From the NCBI GenBank assembly GCA_019722365.1, contig JADFUC010000361.1:2501-66500 (forward strand): a DNA stretch of 64,000 nucleotides, in the 5' to 3' direction. The notes below the pieces were generated by a model. That model made no database searches, had not been told where the DNA came from, and worked only from the letters and a program-made list of their open reading frames with translations. The stretch is from Lithospermum erythrorhizon (lineage: Eukaryota > Streptophyta > Magnoliopsida > Boraginales > Boraginaceae). Numbering within the stretch: the stretch's first letter is position 1; every line of letters begins with the position of its first letter. This document shows positions 37,511 to 50,870 of the stretch, one piece after another. A program made the position numbers and the translations under genes.

Positions 37511-40500
37511 TCGTCAGCCCATTTTAGAAAACCTTAAGTTTTAATTTCAATTATTATTTTTGGTTTGAAAATTTATTGATAAATTATTAATTTCGGTTTT
37601 AAATAAGCAAATCATAAATTTTTGTCATTAAGATAATTGAATATATATCTTGAAATGGCATTAAATTTGATTTATTTCTTTCAATTATTTTTCATTAATT
37701 GATAATTTTTGTAAATATATTTCATGGTGACTTTAAATTTTGAATTGGTTAATTGGCTTGTGGGCAATTGTTCCATGATTTGAGTGGCTTTGATAATTAT
37801 TGTAATAATTATCATTAATCATGTAACATATTTAAAATTGTAATTTATATTTAATTGATAATTAATTGTAAAATAATGGTAATTAACAACAATTATGAAC
37901 ACATTTAATCTCATTTCATTTAATATATATATGAATATTATGCATTTATATACTTTAATGTTTCGCCCATATATATTGGTTATCGAAAAGGAGGTATTTA
38001 GATATGACCTAGTTTAATTTATTTTATTTACTGGCCTCGCTGCATCGAAATTTTGTAAAATCCACCACCGAAGTCGTATTTCTTTTATTCTTGTATTCAT
38101 TTACCCACAAGTCAAGGTGGTCGGCCTAAGTCAAGCTGCAGTAGTAGTATGTATCACTGGTGGTGGCATTGAAGATAGCATATCCACAAGACGGCACTCG
38201 AGAACTTCTGTAAGTTTCTGCTAGAGTCAAGAATATAAGACTTGCACTTGTTAAGGCCGTTATAGGACTTATGTTAGCATTTCACTTTGTTGCGGATGTA
38301 ATAGGTCTCTAGGGGTCATATCTATATCTCCTCAATGTGTGTTATTTATTTATTTTCATATTTGTGCGTATTTGCTTTGAATATGTGCTATCTAATAAGC
38401 GTCAAATAAAGTTAAATAACATTAATCTACATGATTAAAATTTAAGCAACGTATCGAAGCCAATTTTAAAGTTGTGAAATCGGTTGCATTATACGAGACC
38501 TGTTGTGATGGCGGGTGTTACGGGTTTGCACTTAGATATAATGATGGATAAATGTTGAAGTGATTTCACCGTTGTAGGCTTTGAGATGATCATTCAGAAG
38601 TAATTTAGTTTTAGTGGTATGCTTAACCGGTTTGTCGAATCCTGAAAGTCGGGTAGCATCTTGAATAGTATGCTAACGACACAAAGAGTTATGTAGTTTT
38701 ATAATTTGGTTGATAACCTACTAATATAAGCTGGATTCAAAATATTTACTGATGTTGCCGTTTGGATTTAAGTATAGTAGATCTTGATACATGTACATTT
38801 GGCTGAGATTTGAAATGCAGGTATTATATTTACAATTCATTTTGTAAATACGTATGGATTGTTTGAACTACAACATTTTATTTTAAGTTGCATATTTCCT
38901 ATTATGTTTGTACGTTAAGTTTACCTATTTTATTCATAGATTAAGATTAGAAACTAAATGCATGACTTTATAATGTGAAATAAAATAAGTTAAAGGAGAA
39001 ATCCGGGCCAGCTTGTTGATACAAAGTGTTACAAAATGATCTTGCTTCCAACCATTGCAATCGGTTGTATGTGATAAGTGTTTATAATATAGTATTTTGA
39101 GGCCTAATTACGTATTAGGTGATGTTATTTTACTTAATCCGATATAATTTCTTAGCTTTGTTTCGTTTTATTTGAGTTTACAGGCAATTATCGGATAAAG
39201 TGAAGAATAGGGCGGAATTGAGAAGTATATGGGCAGGTCATTTAAGATTCATGAGTCATGAAGTCAAGAATAAGGGATTCGGCCATCAATATTAAGGTTA
39301 TATTAGCACTATAAAAGAGAGATTAGAGTAAAAAGGACGGAATATCTTTGAATTTCAGAAGAAGTCGTCAAAGTTGTCAGGCTTTTGAATTTTCATTGGA
39401 AGTTGGAGTTGATTATTTTTAATTGGTTTGAATATTTTTAATTGAGAGTTATTTTATTGTTAAGGATAGATGCCATTAATTTCATGTATTTATTTATGTC
39501 TTTTTATTATGAACTAATTTTATTGTGTCGAGGACCATGATATGATTAGATCGGATGATTTATTTTCTTGGGTTAATTTATTTCAGTTTCCTTAATTACG
39601 ATTGTGTACATAATTAGTATTTAATATCTTGATATCGATAGAGTCGTTCATAAGTGATTAATTGCTAGAAATAGGGTTGTCATACAGTGTGTCAGAGCAA
39701 CGTATTTCAACACCGTAGAGATATAGAGTATTATATGTGCAATTTAATAAGCATAGAGATTTATTAAAGATCTCCTATTTTAAGCTAATAATAGAGATAT
39801 AGTTAGTTTCTTGGGAAGCAATTGGTGTGCTTGAGAAGTAATATCGGTGTATAGGAATGCTTTGTTATGAGCCAATAAGTAGCTATAGTTAAATTAGTCG
39901 ATGATCGATAAAATCATATTGCCGCGACATACTTGAATATTAAGTACGATCACTTACTTTTGCATTGATTAGTTTAGTTAATTTAAGTTACGAGTCAATT
40001 TGGTAAGTAGTCTGAATGAAAAATTTACTCTTGAATTATTAGTTAGTAAGGATTGAAAAGGCCTAGTACTTAGTATATTGGAATTTGTGAGGCGATACTG
40101 GATTGCTTGTCGTTATATTATGGCGACCGGACTGCGACCGAACACATAAATTAGTGTTGTCGGTATGCTAATAGAGGATAAAACTTTAAATACAAACATT
40201 TAAGGCCAGTTCAGTAGTGTTGATCCGTTGCATGAACTTTGGTTCAAGTGAACAAAGTCGCATGATATGATTGAAGGATAAATTAATTTTTGAGAGTTCA
40301 ATCAAGGTGATGATGCTATGAAGACAGTATATTAAGTATTATGCCTTTAGCCATGAAAGCAAGTCTTAAATGATAAATAGTTTGATCCTAACATAAGCTC
40401 GATTGAGAAAAAGCGTGAATGATCTGAATGTTGTGTATCTACGTTTCGAGAGGACATGTGATGAGTATTTAGTTTCTTTAACATGATGAGCGTAGTTAGA

Positions 40501-41074
40501 AATGAATTGTGAGGAAACAAAGGCATGGTATGTAACCAAATAAGCAAAGTTATACATTCGATTTCTCTTGCTTGTACACTTGAGTGAACATGGAACTATA
40601 AGTTAGGATTAATGATTCAGCTTACGTTATTTAGAACTTTAAAAGCATAGAAAGAAGGATTTTATGTAACATTTAGGAATTCAAGAGATTTGATTAAATC
40701 TCATATCTCAAATAATTTTGTTGTCGAAAATGTGGAATTTGGGCTATCGATTAATAGAACACTGGTTTTGACTCACATGATTAATCATTGATATGAGCCA
40801 AGTATAACAATAATTTGGAGACAAGATACAAAGAAAGTTATGTCAATTTCTTTGTGTAATGATGGCCTTCGTTATAAAATGTGATTTTAAATCCTCGTGA
40901 AGATGGCTGGGATTCCCTAGCTATTTAACTGCACTTGTAAGAGTAAAGGGAATGTCATGTTTGACTGCGTTTCCATATCGGGTGATTACGATTAAGGAAA
41001 CATTACTACTCTTCTTTAAAAGGAAGCCTTGAACAACAAACGATTGAATAATACTTGGATAATGACTCGAGCGA

Positions 41075-41304
41075 GACTTGAGTATAATCAAAGATAGACT
41101 AAAAATTCGAGTCTTACTAGACTTAATTAAGGAGGTTATTTAGTCTAAATTAGAAGTTTGTATGTTTACGTACAAGTTAATTAAAAGAGAACAAGACTTG
41201 AGTATAATCTTGAAAAAGATGAACTAAGTCGACTCTTACTAGACTTAGTGGGAGGTTATTGTCTAAATTAAGGGTCTGTATGTTTACATACAAGTTAATT
41301 GAAG
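41075..41304 (+). repeat. Tandem duplication of about 120 bp in the retroelement interior
   Basis: Units start GACTTGAGTATAATC at 41075 and 41195 and both contain CTTACTAGACTTA, GTATGTTTAC and TACAAGTTAATT. The right-arm copy of the element has a single unit (about 13660-13720), so the duplication arose after the two copies diverged. Confidence 0.75.
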
Positions 41305-44300
41305 ATTTGAGTCATTGAATGATAAATCCCAGTTGTGAGGGTATGGAAAGGACCATATGAATACTATCGAGTTACGAGTAGTATCGTCGATATAAGTAGT
41401 ATATATCATCCGAAGAATGAGATTTATCGTTCAATCTTAAAACGTGCTTGTTAAGATCGTAATTGAGAATTGTGTTTAATGAAGTTAAAACACAAATGGA
41501 TGAGATCTTTCAATTTAAATATACCAAGGTAGTTTCATTACAACCTTAGATGTGTCATTAATTAAGTGATACAGTAAAGGATTGTGTTTAACGTGGCGAG
41601 ACCTGAAAGAATGAAATAATTTCACATGTAAGGTTCTTCGCTACCTTTAAATTAATTTATTCATATTATTGTGAGACAACTCGAGAGTTGTGTTTGATAA
41701 ACAAACTTTGAAAGCGTCTCGTATAGGATAGAAGTTAGTATGTCCTTTGTAGTAGACATAATTTAACAGATCAAAGTTGATATTAAGTCATTTTATGCGT
41801 AACCGGAAAGGAAGAAATTTGGTATTTATTTCCATCGCTATAGTGTTGCAATTTATTGTACATATAGAGTCTTCGTTATGAAGTACAAATAGTGAAATAA
41901 ATGTGACTTGAATGCATTGAAGTGAAACAAAATTAGGAGATACGAGCCGATAGAACCACTTGGGTTATATCAAAGAGGTATCAGCTGCTTGATGCATTTA
42001 AAAGCTAAATGCGGTGATACAAATGACAACATGAATAAATAATATAATAATGTTTGGTGTTAAATTGACAGAATGTGATACATGAGTTGAGTATAAAAGG
42101 CTACATTTTATGTACGGATGGTGATTCGTCGAGAGTAAGGGCCACATGCTATATTACTTTACGGATGGTGAATCATGAGAGGTAATAAATATATTCATTA
42201 AATGAACAATCGATCATGAATAGCGTTTAATCATACGTTTGGTTGAAAGCTTGATATTAAACATATTCGTTGGTTGTTGTGCTCGTGCTTGACTGAACTT
42301 TCTTATTCTTATTCCACAGTTGTAGCAGTGGCAGTGTAAGTTATCAAAGAATGTTCCTAAGTAATGATCGTGATGATGGATACTTGACATTGTTATTGGA
42401 ACTCACATGCAATGAGAATGTAAAAAGAAAGTTTATATCTTTACTAGAATCTAAAGTTATAAACTTAAGATTGAGTATAATGGAGTTAAATTCCTCACTT
42501 TGATACTTGATGAAAATCAATAAGAATCAAGAGTGATGAAGAACCTTGAGTTCCTTAAAGGTTAGTGGGAGCGTAACTGCATAAATAAAGTTTTATACAC
42601 TAAATGTTGAAGAAATCTTCCTACAACCTTAAAGGGTATAGTAGTGATTAGATTCTTGTACATTTGTGAGCCCAGCTACATATATGTGACATATGCTATA
42701 ATCAGTCACATTAAATATATGTGAGCTTGCATGACATTTTCTTGTTAAGTTTAAGATGTCATGAAGCTCGAGGTGATTGAAATCTATAATAGATTAAATT
42801 TTATATAAATAGGCAGTTATAGCATTGACAAGCTATTTCTTAAATTAGAGTCTAATCCCAGCTAGTAAGGGCCTCGCGTTAATGAGAGTGGTTGGAAGTC
42901 TATTCGTAGTACTATGATTCGCCGTATGCCGCGTCGAGGTCATGTGTTATTATTACGCTGACTATATGACATACCATAATTCCGTGATTGGAATTGTGAT
43001 TTTACTAAAGGTATTCCACTTGTGAATTCGGAACTCTGACTCCCAAGTAGTAACTTTAAGAGAATAGAGGTAAATATAGTTATATGGAATGGATCGGTTG
43101 TTGTCTTCCACTTTGTAACTGAATGTGATGATAGTAGCATTATGGACATTTGTACCATATGAAAGCTATTAATGACATTTCCATAATAGGGTAGTCTAGT
43201 ATCTTCCGGTGAGTAAACTAAAGGAAACTTGAACTCGGTGTCTGACTTGACTAGTCAATCTGTTTTTGTTGGTAATGTTGTTAAAACAATATGCATTTAA
43301 TAAGGCAGATGTGTTTTAACACACTTGAGTTGTGTGTAAACCTACCGATGGAACCCGAGAAATGGTTGAAACCCGTTTGATACGTAGTCGTCTTGTGACA
43401 TAATAGGGATAATCTTAATTAATCCAATGATTCACTTGGTTGAGAGGCAGGGCCGATGAATGAAGCTGCTTGTAAGTAGTATTTAGGTAAAGGATGTGAT
43501 TGTAATCCATATCCTCTTCAAGCTTTACACTCTCGTGAAATGATCTAAGAAGTCATCTGAAAGCTTAAAGGATCCGTGTATGAGTTTAAGCATGCATCAC
43601 CAGATTAAGATCGCTTCCCGTGATTGACTAAGTTTGGTTTTCACGAGCTTAATGAAGGAACTGAACATGGCAAAGTTCGGTGGGAGCTAGTTCATTCACT
43701 TTCTGGAATAAGTTAAGTAATTAATTAAAACAAAAAGTTCGCTGTGTTTTTTAATCGATTGTTAACTAAACTACATAAATGCGTGATTAATTCGTATAGT
43801 TACCGTTATTTTATTTCACGTCTTGGATTTAAAATATATAATATACATGTATTATTATCTCGATGAGTGAAAAGAAGTTAAATCCACAGGATTTAATCAT
43901 CTTTGCAGGGGAGCATGAATTTGATTACACTCTTGAGCCTAGAAACATAGGATAGCCAAAGAGGCCTTGGTCGGAATCTTGATAGTTAGGAGACAGCGTT
44001 ATAGGACTAACATGGTGTTTTGATTAGTGATCAAGATTGATCACGTTAGCTGCAGGACTAGATTGATACCGTGGGGGATACATTATTTGGGCTGGCATGA
44101 CGAAATAATTCATAGAAGATATTAACATATACGTGTCACTTATGATATTTGTTTAGAATTTTAGGTTAAACCAATTCTTAGACTACGATATATAACTATA
44201 TGTTATATAGGCTACGTACTTGATATGACGAAGCGATGCGCCTTAAGCGGGGATTATAACGGCATATGTTGGGTCGCGCGGTGAATATAGCGATAGATGT

Positions 44301-44536
44301 TGATATATTGGGAGGGAATTTATCCGTCCTTGATGGAAACCGAAAGGAAGATCTGGGGCCTCTCGCATAGTTGAATGCGATTGGTTTATGGGGCGCCCAT
44401 AAATGCTTGACCGATTCATACTTTCGAGTAAATAAAGTTGTGGGTGTTTAGCTGACCGCAGCTTCTTATGGATTAACTACGACTAGAGATGTGTGATAAA
44501 TGAATAGTATGGTAATCGTCGAGGGCAGAATGGGAG

Positions 44537-45486
44537 TGTTGGAAATCAATGAGAATTGATTCCCTTTTAATGCCGTTGCGACAATTGTGTATCAATTCAT
44601 TTGCGGGTTGGTTAAAATGTGATTCTTGAAGCTTGAGTGTTCACCTTAGTAATTGTATATTACTAGTTTGGGTTCGCTTGATAATTTAAGGGGGTTATGG
44701 CGATTCTTTAGATGCTGCTAGTGTCGTTATAATAATAGTAATTGGTCAATTATTATTATTATACAACTTACTATTATAAGAGCCTAGAAAGGTCCTGTAG
44801 CTGTCTGATGTGGTTGGATTATATTTCATGTATGAAATTAAACTACATTTGCTAGGTAGAGTTGATTGAAATCAACGAATATTCTCAGTGGGATTTTACA
44901 TTGATAATGTAAAATAGAAATTGGATGAACCGAATTAATTAATTAGTGATTGAATTGGGTGATACTTAGGCTAATTTCGTTAGTAACTTGTTAGTTACTA
45001 TTAACAGCGATGTTAGTATTTGATTTTATAACGGTTTAGTTAAATTTAACGAGGTGGCTAAATTAAGCTACTCGGTTGGGCTTTAAGTTTAACATATATA
45101 ATCAAGCCTATCAACATAAGTTTTTCATTTCATGAAATGAAAGAAGAAACAAAAGCCTCCCACTTCCTCATGTGGCGAAAATATCCAAGGAAGAATTGAA
45201 AATTCTTACTGGCGATTTTCATCGAATCGACACGTGTTCTAGCGAAACCACAATGTAAGTTCAACTCTCACGGTATGCAACCAACTAGAAGCTACGTTTG
45301 AAATTAATAAATTTGGAATTAAAGGCTTCGTGAAAGAATGTGTTGATAGAGCTTCCCCAGCATCGTATAAGTGCTACGTTATTCATAATTATTAATTATG
45401 TGTTTTTAGATTAAATTTATATCATTTGAGGATCCGGGATGTATGAATTTGGTGTTTATCACAAATGAGAGTCATCTTAGATTACA
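44537..45486 (+). repeat. 3' LTR
   Basis: Begins TGTTGGAAATCAATG right after GAATGGGAG and ends near TTAGATTACA. Confidence 0.8.
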
Positions 45487-45990
45487 ACGAAGTAGAGTTA
45501 CGATGGAGGAGAGCTTGTTGGTATGGTGGTGGTGGTGGTTGATCGTGAGGTGGGGAGGGGGGTAGTTGGTTGTTTAGTGGATGGGGTTGGGGGAGTAGAT
45601 TTAACAATGCGCGGCCGTTCGGTTAAGGAGTGGTGGGAAGCGGCTTGGATACCACATCCCGTATACATCAATGACATAAATGATATTATGACAAGTGTTT
45701 AATTTAATATAAAATTTCCTAAAAAATAGATATACACTACACTAACTATTTTTAATATTTTGACACCTTTTGTTACATAAGATTGTATCGTATTCGTGCA
45801 ATTGATACCATTATGAGTGGGGAATGGGTAGAGGTAGATTAGGAAGGGGGTATTTTTTATTTATATTTTAAATTTTTTGTTAAAGAAATCAAAATAAAAT
45901 TTTGTTAAAAGTTAAGTTCTTAAAATTTATAAAATATCTACATTTTACAATGGTTTATTTGAAAAATTAGTTCTTTCAAAAATAGTTATG
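45487..45990. other. Spacer with G-rich tract
   Basis: GGTGGTGGTGG..GGGGAGGGGGG at 45519-45600, then an AT-rich part with TATTTTTTATTTATATTT at about 45851. No gene. Confidence 0.5.
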
Positions 45991-46639
45991 GGGTAGCGTT
46001 TGGTAGAGTTAGCGATTGAGCTACCGGTCGATTGCGGTCGGTTACATGCGAGGACCCGCGAATCCGCCCGATAAAAATATCGGGTAATCGGGAACGGTCA
46101 GTATTTTTGGTGAAAAAATGGATAAGTAACCCGATCCGATTAGAACCGGGCGGATAACCGGTCCACCCGGTTTAGTATCCAAAACCGAATAAACCGAGTA
46201 AAAGTATCCAAACCGAACCGAAAAGTATCCATCTAAAATAATTCATCACTAACAAGAAAATTACTTAAGTTGCCTCAGAAACATTTCATCATTGGCTAAA
46301 ACGACTCTCTTAAAATATAGCAACTAGAGTAATGTAGGTGTATAAACATCTGAATCTGACATAAACCGAGCAAAATAGTTGGACAAATCTTTTTACATTT
46401 AATCAAGAAGCCTTAGAGCAATTAAACTATTTGTAAGTACTAAGTAAACAGAATTTCATCAGTAGTTGTCGTTAGGCTAACATATTTTCCTCGCCCAAAA
46501 TGATATTACAAGGGTCATCAGCTGATTCTTAGTACACAAAGAAGAGTTAAATCAATTAGAATACCAAAAAAATACATAAGAAAACACATTAATAAATAAA
46601 TGTTCTCTTACAAGCTTTGTCAGTGACGCTTCTTCGATC

Positions 46640-48350
46640 CGTACATCTCTTTTCGCTGATAAGCACAAAGAAGCATCTCAACCGTTGCCGTTTTCATAGA
46701 TGCTCTTTTAGGATCAATTATTCTCTTGCCCGCACTAAAAGTCGATTATGAAGCAACAGTTGTAACCGGAATAGAGAGAATATCTTTGCCGTTCTAGAAA
46801 GATATGATATTTAATGTGGGTAACCGTCCATGATTAATACATCGGAAACTTAATCCATACATTTTATTTCGATGGAACTGCTCTAAATAACACTCAAGAT
46901 CAGTTAGTATTACCAATTCCATCAACAGTTTCTAGGAACGCTTCAAACGTTCTCTTCCCCAATCCAGAACATCTTGAACTTGAAGGGGATGGTTGTTGAT
47001 TATTTAATTTTGAGGGCCAACATTGTTGTAGGATTGTTCATAGAGCTTAAACAAGGAGGATAACTTATTCGATAATTCCGCTTGATACATTTTTGCTTCA
47101 TCACCATTTGGATACAAGAATGGATAAACGTGTAATAAAAATTAATTTATACCTAACACAATGTAGCAGAATTAACCTCATATCTTATGTCATCGTTGGT
47201 ATTTTGAATTTACCATAAATGTAGAATAAACCTTATTAACCTCGGGAATACTATAAGCGTATCATTATTAGTATAATAGATTAATAGGCAATATGACATT
47301 AATGCGCAAGCGAAATGCGAAATAGGCAACAGATACAAATGGCAACACAAATAAAAGATAAACGTATAAATACGTTGTATTATAGTTACCATAAATGCAT
47401 AATATATGCAACAGATCGGCAATGACATAACATAAATAAATGACACAAATAACCTCGAATACTATGTAAATCACTTTCATTATTGACATTATAGTTACCA
47501 TAAATGCATAATAGGAAACAACATAATACAAATGTAGAATAGGCAACAAATGCATATTCTGGCATTTCAAATAACCTCAGAAATCAGAATACTAAGTCAG
47601 CATTGGTAATAAGATTAAGGTACCTTGGATCAAGCACTGTCCCAATGGAGATCAAGAGATTACTTTGCGACCAATATTTGTCATATTTAAGCTTCATTTC
47701 CATTGCAAGTATCCCTAAGTGTTGATTAAGGGGACTTTCATTCTTTGATCCAAGAGCACCCCCAACTTTCTATAAAAGCTCATTTAAAGCTTGAGGTTCA
47801 CAGTTGGATAAGTGCCACTAATTATCTCAATAACATCAGAAAATACTTCCAAAAACTTGCATATATCATAAATGACATTCCAATCAGTAGGATCAATCAA
47901 GTAGTGTGTAAATGCACCATTTTCTTCTGCATATCTGGGCCATATAGTTCTGTATAAGTAAGTAGTGGGCAACATCAACTAGGTGGAATTCCATCTAGTT
48001 TTGGTATCCAATACTACCATCTTTCCTGAGTTGTAATCTAATATACTTGGATATATTTCTCTAAGAAACTTATTAAATATAACTCCTTCTATCATAGAAA
48101 AGGGACACTCATGACCTAAAACCATATGAAGCGGTAAGCTTTCTCGCACTACGGTGATTATATTTCCATGTAACCAAGCTAGGTTTACTAGTCAAGCTGC
48201 GTCACTTGAATTAAGAGTAGATTGAGATGGTGTTTTTTCACCATGATCTAAGTTCAACTTCCTTTTAAAACAGTTGTTTAAGTGTTTTTTTGGCATTAGA
48301 AGTACTATGATACTTGACATCATAAGTGCATAACCCTTCCATTTTTGGTA
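46640..48350 (-). pseudogene. hAT transposase (BED/RICESLEEPER type), degenerate
   Basis: hAT transposases cut and paste DNA through an RNase H-like fold and dimerise by a C-terminal hATC domain. Minus-strand pieces in the correct family order are: CPFSMIEGVIFNKF (about 48110-48070), DTKTRWNS and YLML around a broken codon (about 48000), DWNVIYDICKFLEVFSDV with ISG..YPTVNL (47870-47790), MEMKLKYDKYWSQSN and IGTVLDPRY (47710-47620), and the hATC motif VTTVAS.STFSAGKRIID (about 46770-46720) followed by TVEMLLCA. A stop codon replaces the conserved Glu after VAS. No BED zinc finger could be read. Confidence 0.85.
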
Positions 48351-48639
48351 CCGTCATGGCCTTGATAAGATCGTTTCGCATGGAAAATGGATTTTATCGT
48401 CAGCGTACCTTTGCCGTAGGTATTTGTCTGTTGTGGGTCATCCGAAGGCTGGCGGCAAAATCACGGCGATGGTTGACCGTGGCGTTGGTAATATCCGGCC
48501 CGGGCTCCCCGTCTATTCCACAATAGGCTCGTCGTGATATATTCATCCGTGGAAGGGTGGGAGGCCGAGGATGAATCTTGAAACATTGCAAAATTGACAG
48601 AAAATTATTAGTTTATTACAAATTTATAACAATAATTAC

Positions 48640-49140
48640 AAATTGGAAATTGCAATTAAAAAGTGAATTAATTCTAATTGAAAACCTGAAATTAAATTTC
48701 CGTGGTGAATTACGGTAATTTTAATCTTTAATTATAAACCTGAGTAAAACCCACAATTGATTACCTTAATTATAAACCTAATTGAATCCACAATTAGAAC
48801 TACAATTGATTACCACATTATAAACCGCTGGTGAATTATCTGAATTGTAAACCACTGATTATAAACCACAATTCAGTTATCCTAATTGTAAGCCAATTGA
48901 ATACATAATTGTAAACCCTGATTTAATTATCACAATTGCGAACCTAATTGAATCACGGTGGCAAATCACAATTAAATTACCACTATTCATAAACTACAAT
49001 TGAATCTCACAATTGAAAACCCTTCTTGAAAATTGAAAAAGATTCCAAATGAAAACTATAATTGAAAAGTTAATTAAATCAACAAAAAAAAACTAATTAA
49101 GTCACAACCAAAAACCACAACCTCGAAAATCCATAATTCA
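48640..49140. repeat. Degenerate minisatellite based on ACAATTGA/AATTGTAAACC
   Basis: More than fifteen imperfect units of about 20-35 nt contain CACAATTGA, AATTATAAACC or AATTGTAAACC. It is very AT-rich and contains the palindromic core CAATTG in many units. It lies upstream of the hAT transposase remnant. Confidence 0.75.
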
Positions 49141-49439
49141 AAAACCTAACTACCGAAATTGTGCGATTTTTAGAGTAATTACATAATGCCAAACAAAGCA
49201 TAAAGTAATAAAGAAATTAAAAGAACCCAAAATAATACCAAATTAACATGTTTTAAATAGCGAAATCAAACATGTTTTAAAATATCTGAATTTCAAACAT
49301 GTTTTAAATGAAAAATATATGGCCGATGAAAAATCACCAAATTGATTAGAAAGTAATTGATATCGGAAGGGCTGAAGCAAATCGAAATAAAATCAACAAA
49401 AATATCAAGCCAATAAAAGCTAGTGAATTAGGTTTTTTT

Positions 49440-49560
49440 TTGAGGAGGAGATTTGAGGCGAAGACGATAGAGAGAGTGGGGGAAAGGAAGGGGGAGGGGA
49501 AATAACAACTATAATGAATGAATTAGTTTGGGGATTTGGTACAACATATCTCCTCTGGAG
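49440..49560 (-). other. Pyrimidine-rich leader-like segment
   Basis: On the minus strand a CCCCTCCC/CTCTCTCT-rich stretch resembles the 5' leader of a plant gene or of the hAT transposase. No TATA box or ORF can be firmly linked to it. Confidence 0.3.
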
Positions 49561-50249
49561 TTATCAATGAATCTTCGCTTGGCGGTGTCGGTTCACAGTA
49601 ATTTCACATATCCGGAGATCGGTCGCTACTCTATCGAATGAGTTATTGGGCCAGGTTCTTGCTAGTCGGAGTCTGAATGAAGTTGTGGTGTCGGCTGATA
49701 ACAAGTTTAGTTAAGTGAAGCATGATAGGCATAATGGTATATTTTAGAATTTTCAATAGAATGAATGGATAAATTAGTTACAAGTAGTTGAATATTGAAT
49801 AGTACAAATAATAATACATATAATAAGGTTGCTCCGCCTTTTTGCCCAAATAAAAATAATACCCAAGAACACAAAATTAAGGTTCGAGTTTGGTTCAAAA
49901 CACATTGAATTGAACCTTTCAATCCGAATCTGCAAATCAAACAAATCAAAAAAGGTTTTAAGCTTTTACAAGCCTAGCTGTGAGTAGTTGACTTGACTTG
50001 GTGTGCTCATTTATGAGAACATGTTTGAAAATTTACTATAGTACATTAAAAAAAAGACTTATGAGGGCAAGGAAATAAATAATAGTACTGCCACAGCTAT
50101 TAGAAAAGAGCCAACAATAAAAATCTGATGCATGCCAATGTATTTGACTAACAAAAATTCAAAGAAATCTCAATCATACATGCTTCATATAGAAAATTAA
50201 TCAAAACGTTGGCTGGTCCTTCAACTACAGAAACTCGGAATGCTTCGGC
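49561..50249. other. Spacer and presumed 3' UTR of eL36
   Basis: No gene recognised. The 50100-50249 part is downstream of the eL36 stop and probably includes its 3' UTR. Confidence 0.5.
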
Positions 50250-50870
50250 TTACTTCTTCTTTTCACCGGAAGTACCAGCGGCCCTGAATCGAGAAGTTTT
50301 AAACACATCAGAAACGGAGTTCAGAAAAATAAAGTATAGTTGAGTAGCTATAGATGTTTAGGATAGAAATCGTGTCACACATACCTAGCCTTGCGGAGAA
50401 CAGTGGACATCTCCTCTCTCTTCTTCTTTGCCCTCTTGTGGGTTCCCAACTTCCTCTTGGCAACCTTAAGTGCACGCTTGTCTTTACCGACTTTGAGGAG
50501 TTCAGTAATACGCCTCTCATAAGGTGCGAAACCAGCAACTTCACGGATGAGATTCCTCACAAAATGCACTCTTTTGCTGGTTTTCTAAATGCACAAAACA
50601 AAGAAATATTAAACGCCAAAAGTTTAATAAAAAGGATTTAAAAATTAAAGCCAATTGATAAAATGATCAAGAATGGAATTGAGAACTGTTGAAAACAATC
50701 ATCTTGTGAAGACCAACTACTACATACAACAATAGAAACTTACATAAACAGTTCGAAGATTAACTTACCCCTTTTCTGTCGGAAGGGCGGGGTACCAACT
50801 CTTTCTTTGTGGTAACATGTCCCTTGTTCAGTCCTACAAAGATACCAGTATTAGGCTGCTTTGGTGCCAT
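50250..50870 (-). CDS. RPL36: 60S ribosomal protein eL36 (spliced, intact)
   Basis: eL36 is a small basic protein of the large subunit of the cytosolic ribosome. Three coding exons on the minus strand, 50870-50769, 50584-50385 and 50283-50250, join without a frame break into 111 residues plus TAA, the normal length for plants. It starts [18 protein letters not shown], continues with [20 protein letters not shown] and [20 protein letters not shown], and ends [15 protein letters not shown]. All introns obey GT-AG: 184 nt (50585-50768) and 101 nt (50284-50384). The last splice divides an Arg codon (AG|G). The ATG is the first after a further leader intron and matches the family start. Site II and telo-box motifs upstream are typical of plant ribosomal protein genes. 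No sign of decay. Plants usually have several paralogues. Confidence 0.97.

Larger units (their letters stand above)
35758..45486 (+). mobile_element. LTR retroelement without coding capacity (LARD-like), 9.7 kb
   Basis: Two direct repeats of about 0.95-1.0 kb (35758-36750 and 44537-45486) flank an interior of about 7.8 kb. They share long identical strings, for example around AATAGTAATTGGTCAATTAT, and both end in a GGGATGTATGAATT..GGTGTTTATCAC block. A degenerate primer-binding site resembling the initiator-Met tRNA site follows the first LTR (TGTAAGAGCTCTG, 36752-36764). The polypurine tract GAATGGGAG precedes the second. No gag, protease, integrase, RT or RNase H motif is visible in any frame, so movement in trans is inferred. 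Its 3' half is also present in both arms of the giant inverted repeat. Confidence 0.8.
45991..49560 (-). mobile_element. hAT-superfamily transposon, decayed
   Basis: Holds the transposase remnant described separately. The 46010-46250 end is packed with CGGGT/CCGAACC-type short motifs in both orientations, the usual subterminal arrangement of Ac/Tip100-type hAT elements. The terminal inverted repeat near 45991 (GGGGTAGCGTTTGGT) is degenerate. I could not find its partner, so the outer limit near 49560 is approximate. Confidence 0.6.

Noticed and set aside
47210..47570. Two long overlapping minus-strand frames rich in Tyr, Ile and Leu
   Set aside because: They lie within the decayed hAT coding region in the wrong frame and consist of repeated CATAAATGCATAATA-like sequence.
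48326..48591. Opposing open frames of 63-66 codons in a GC-richer patch
   Set aside because: No family match. The patch may be consensus noise or hAT leader sequence, and neither strand shows a motif.
50308..50641. Frames overlapping eL36 exon 2-3 on both strands
   Set aside because: Shadows of the real spliced gene. The exon structure with GT-AG sites accounts for the region.
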